Below are positions 62,730 to 64,000 of a stretch of 64,000 nt of DNA, one piece after another. Within the stretch, counting starts at the first letter, position 1. Each line of letters begins with the position of its first letter. The DNA is from Aurantimonas coralicida DSM 14790 (GTDB lineage Bacteria > Pseudomonadota > Alphaproteobacteria > Rhizobiales > Rhizobiaceae), in NCBI RefSeq assembly GCF_000421645.1, contig NZ_ATXK01000014.1:1-64000 (forward strand). Reading direction: 5' to 3'. The notes under the pieces are model-generated. The model had not been told where the DNA came from. It saw only the letters and a list, made by a program, of their open reading frames with translations, and ran no database searches. The position numbers and the translations under genes were made by a program.

Positions 62730-63749
62730 TTACCCGCGGATGCGCTTCAACAGCGCCTCGACATGGGCGATCGGCGCATCCGGGGTGATGCCGTGGCCGA
62801 GATTGAAGATCAGCGGCCCGTCGCCGAGCCCTTCCAGGATCCGGTCGACACCCTCGTCCAGCGCCTTGCCGCCGGCAATCAGCCGCAGCGGATCGAGATT
62901 GCCCTGGATCGCGCCTTCGGTCTGCAGCGCGCGCGCCTGGTCCATCGGCACCGTCCAGTCGAGACCGACGGCATTGACGCCGGTCTTCTGGCGATAGCCG
63001 TTCAGCAGCGAACCCGCGCCCTTGGCAAAGCCGATGATCTTGGCGTCCGGCACCGCGGCGCGGACCTTTTCGACCATCCGCGCGACGGGCTTGACCGCAT
63101 AGGCCTCGAAGGACGCCTCATCCAGAACGCCGGCCCAGGAATCGAAGATCTGGACGCAGTCGGCACCGGCCTGGAGCTGCCGGATCAGATAGTCGGCGCC
63201 CATCTCGGCGAGGAGATACAGAAGCTGCTCCATCTCGTCGGGATGGCGATAGCCGAACAGCCGTGCCGGCGCCTGGTCGGGCGTGCCGTGGCCGGCGATC
63301 ATGTAGGTCGCCACCGTCCAGGGTGCGCCGCAGAAGCCGATCAGCGACGTCTCTTCCGGCAGTTCCTTGCGCAGCCGCGCCACCGTCGCGATGACCGGCG
63401 CCAGATGCGTGTCGGCACGGCTCGGATCGAGGCGGGCGATCTCGTCGGGGCGGATCGGCGTCAGCTTCGGTCCCTCTCCCTGCACGAAATGCAGACCGCG
63501 ATCGAGCGCATCCGGGATGACCAGAATGTCGGAGAACAGGATCGCCGCGTCGAATCCGAAGCGTCGGATCGGCTGAAGCGTCACTTCCGTCGCAAAGTCT
63601 GGATTGTAGCAGAGCTCGAGGAAGCCCCCGGCCGTCTGACGGGTGGCCCGATATTCCGGGAGATAGCGACCGGCTTGCCGCATCAACCACACCGGAGGGG
63701 GGAAGATGCGTTCGCCTTCCAGGACACGGACAAGCTTGCGCGTCTTCAT
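62730..63749 (-). CDS. hemE: Uroporphyrinogen decarboxylase
   Basis: A 339-residue enzyme converting uroporphyrinogen III to coproporphyrinogen III. It has [22 protein letters not shown] at about 15-36 with the substrate-binding arginines, [14 protein letters not shown] (catalytic Asp), [14 protein letters not shown] and [17 protein letters not shown] near the end. The first gene of the minus-strand origin-linked block, directly bordering the putative oriC. Confidence 0.97.
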   Translation of the reverse strand: MKTRKLVRVLEGERIFPPPVWLMRQAGRYLPEYRATRQTAGGFLELCYNPDFATEVTLQPIRRFGFDAAILFSDILVIPDALDRGLHFVQGEGPKLTPIRPDEIARLDPSRADTHLAPVIATVARLRKELPEETSLIGFCGAPWTVATYMIAGHGTPDQAPARLFGYRHPDEMEQLLYLLAEMGADYLIRQLQAGADCVQIFDSWAGVLDEASFEAYAVKPVARMVEKVRAAVPDAKIIGFAKGAGSLLNGYRQKTGVNAVGLDWTVPMDQARALQTEGAIQGNLDPLRLIAGGKALDEGVDRILEGLGDGPLIFNLGHGITPDAPIAHVEALLKRIRG

Positions 63750-64000
63750 CAGGTCAGGGCTCCCATTAAAAAAGAAAGATTTCTTTCAGATGAGTCTTTT
63801 GATTCTATGACTCGGTGGATTGCAGGAATTCACAGGGTCCCGCCTAGATGGAGCCCTTAGCAGGATCGTCCACAGGCCGGAATGCCGCATCGTGTCGTCA
63901 GGGGACAATCCCGGGGACGATCGCCGGATCCGATCGGTCTATCAGCAGCTTGCGCCCACGGCGATGGACGCCCCCCCTGGGGATGAGTTTGGGATGGCGG
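63750..64000. other. Candidate chromosomal replication origin (oriC), truncated by the window edge
   Basis: A non-coding region upstream of hemE, the position of oriC in Caulobacter and in Sinorhizobium meliloti. Its left part is strikingly AT-rich for this genome, with a 7-bp inverted repeat AAAGAAA/TTTCTTT at 63771-63786. Three CcrM-type GANTC sites fall within 22 bp (63792, 63801, 63809). DnaA-box-like 9-mers with two mismatches lie at 63826-63834, 63866-63874 and 63978-63986 (reverse). The rest of the origin would lie beyond the window. Confidence 0.6.

Overview
The window is a GC-rich, densely coded piece of an alphaproteobacterial chromosome, almost certainly order Hyphomicrobiales (Rhizobiales). 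Three things support this: gene order (xerC - lpdA - odhB - sucA - sucD - sucC - mdh - zapE; hemE - hemJ - rho - mnmE - mnmG - rsmG - parA - parB - holA - lptE - leuS; purH - heparinase-like - rsmB - htpX), an Omp19-like lipoprotein, and the very large NAD-glutamate dehydrogenase. It looks origin-proximal. It carries parAB, nine parS-like sites, a likely rRNA-operon promoter and leader at its left edge, and a probable chromosomal oriC beside hemE at its right edge. I see no prophage, insertion sequence, CRISPR array or tRNA gene.

Layout. 1-~500: promoter and leader of an rRNA operon that runs leftwards out of the window. 0.8-4.5 kb: Fur/Mur-type regulator, OsmC, XerC, a TraB/GumN protein and a small secreted protein. 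4.5-15.7 kb (minus strand): TCA-cycle operon mdh - (exported protein) - sucC - sucD - sucA - odhB - SDR - MAPEG - lpdA, ending at a bidirectional terminator. 16-24 kb: zapE, Omp19-like inhibitor lipoprotein, beta-carbonic anhydrase, pyridoxal kinase, a LemA/TPM membrane operon, an EamA transporter and a cluster of palindromic repeats. 24.4-30 kb: AhpD-like protein and the 1634-residue glutamate dehydrogenase. 30-43 kb: MOSC protein, UMF1 permease, purH, heparinase-like protein, rsmB, htpX, an SDHAF4-like factor, a nuclease, cyclopropane-fatty-acid synthase and a PRC-barrel protein. 43-48.6 kb: a tiny gene with an exceptionally strong ribosome binding site, an animal-type haem peroxidase, acetyl-CoA synthetase, a DUF1761 protein and YggS. 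48.7-64 kb: leuS-lptE-holA, then the minus-strand block hemE-hemJ-gntK-rho-ybaK-mnmE-mnmG-rsmG-parA-parB, and the putative origin.

How it works together. The left half supplies the 2-oxoglutarate to oxaloacetate section of the TCA cycle plus the E3 subunit, with acetyl-CoA synthetase and NAD-GDH feeding carbon and nitrogen into it. The right half is the conserved origin-linked informational cluster. ParB (53.1-54.1 kb) would load on parS-like sites from 4.5 to 59.9 kb, so most of the window may lie inside the partition/SMC-loading zone. Several parS-like sites sit inside genes (gdhB, rsmG, mnmE) or overlap a stop codon or terminator.

Limits: all functional calls come from reading the sequence against remembered family motifs; no database search was run. 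Starts are inferred from codon choice and Shine-Dalgarno spacing. They are least certain for rsmB, the protein between mdh and sucC, the thermonuclease and the 61-residue lipoprotein.
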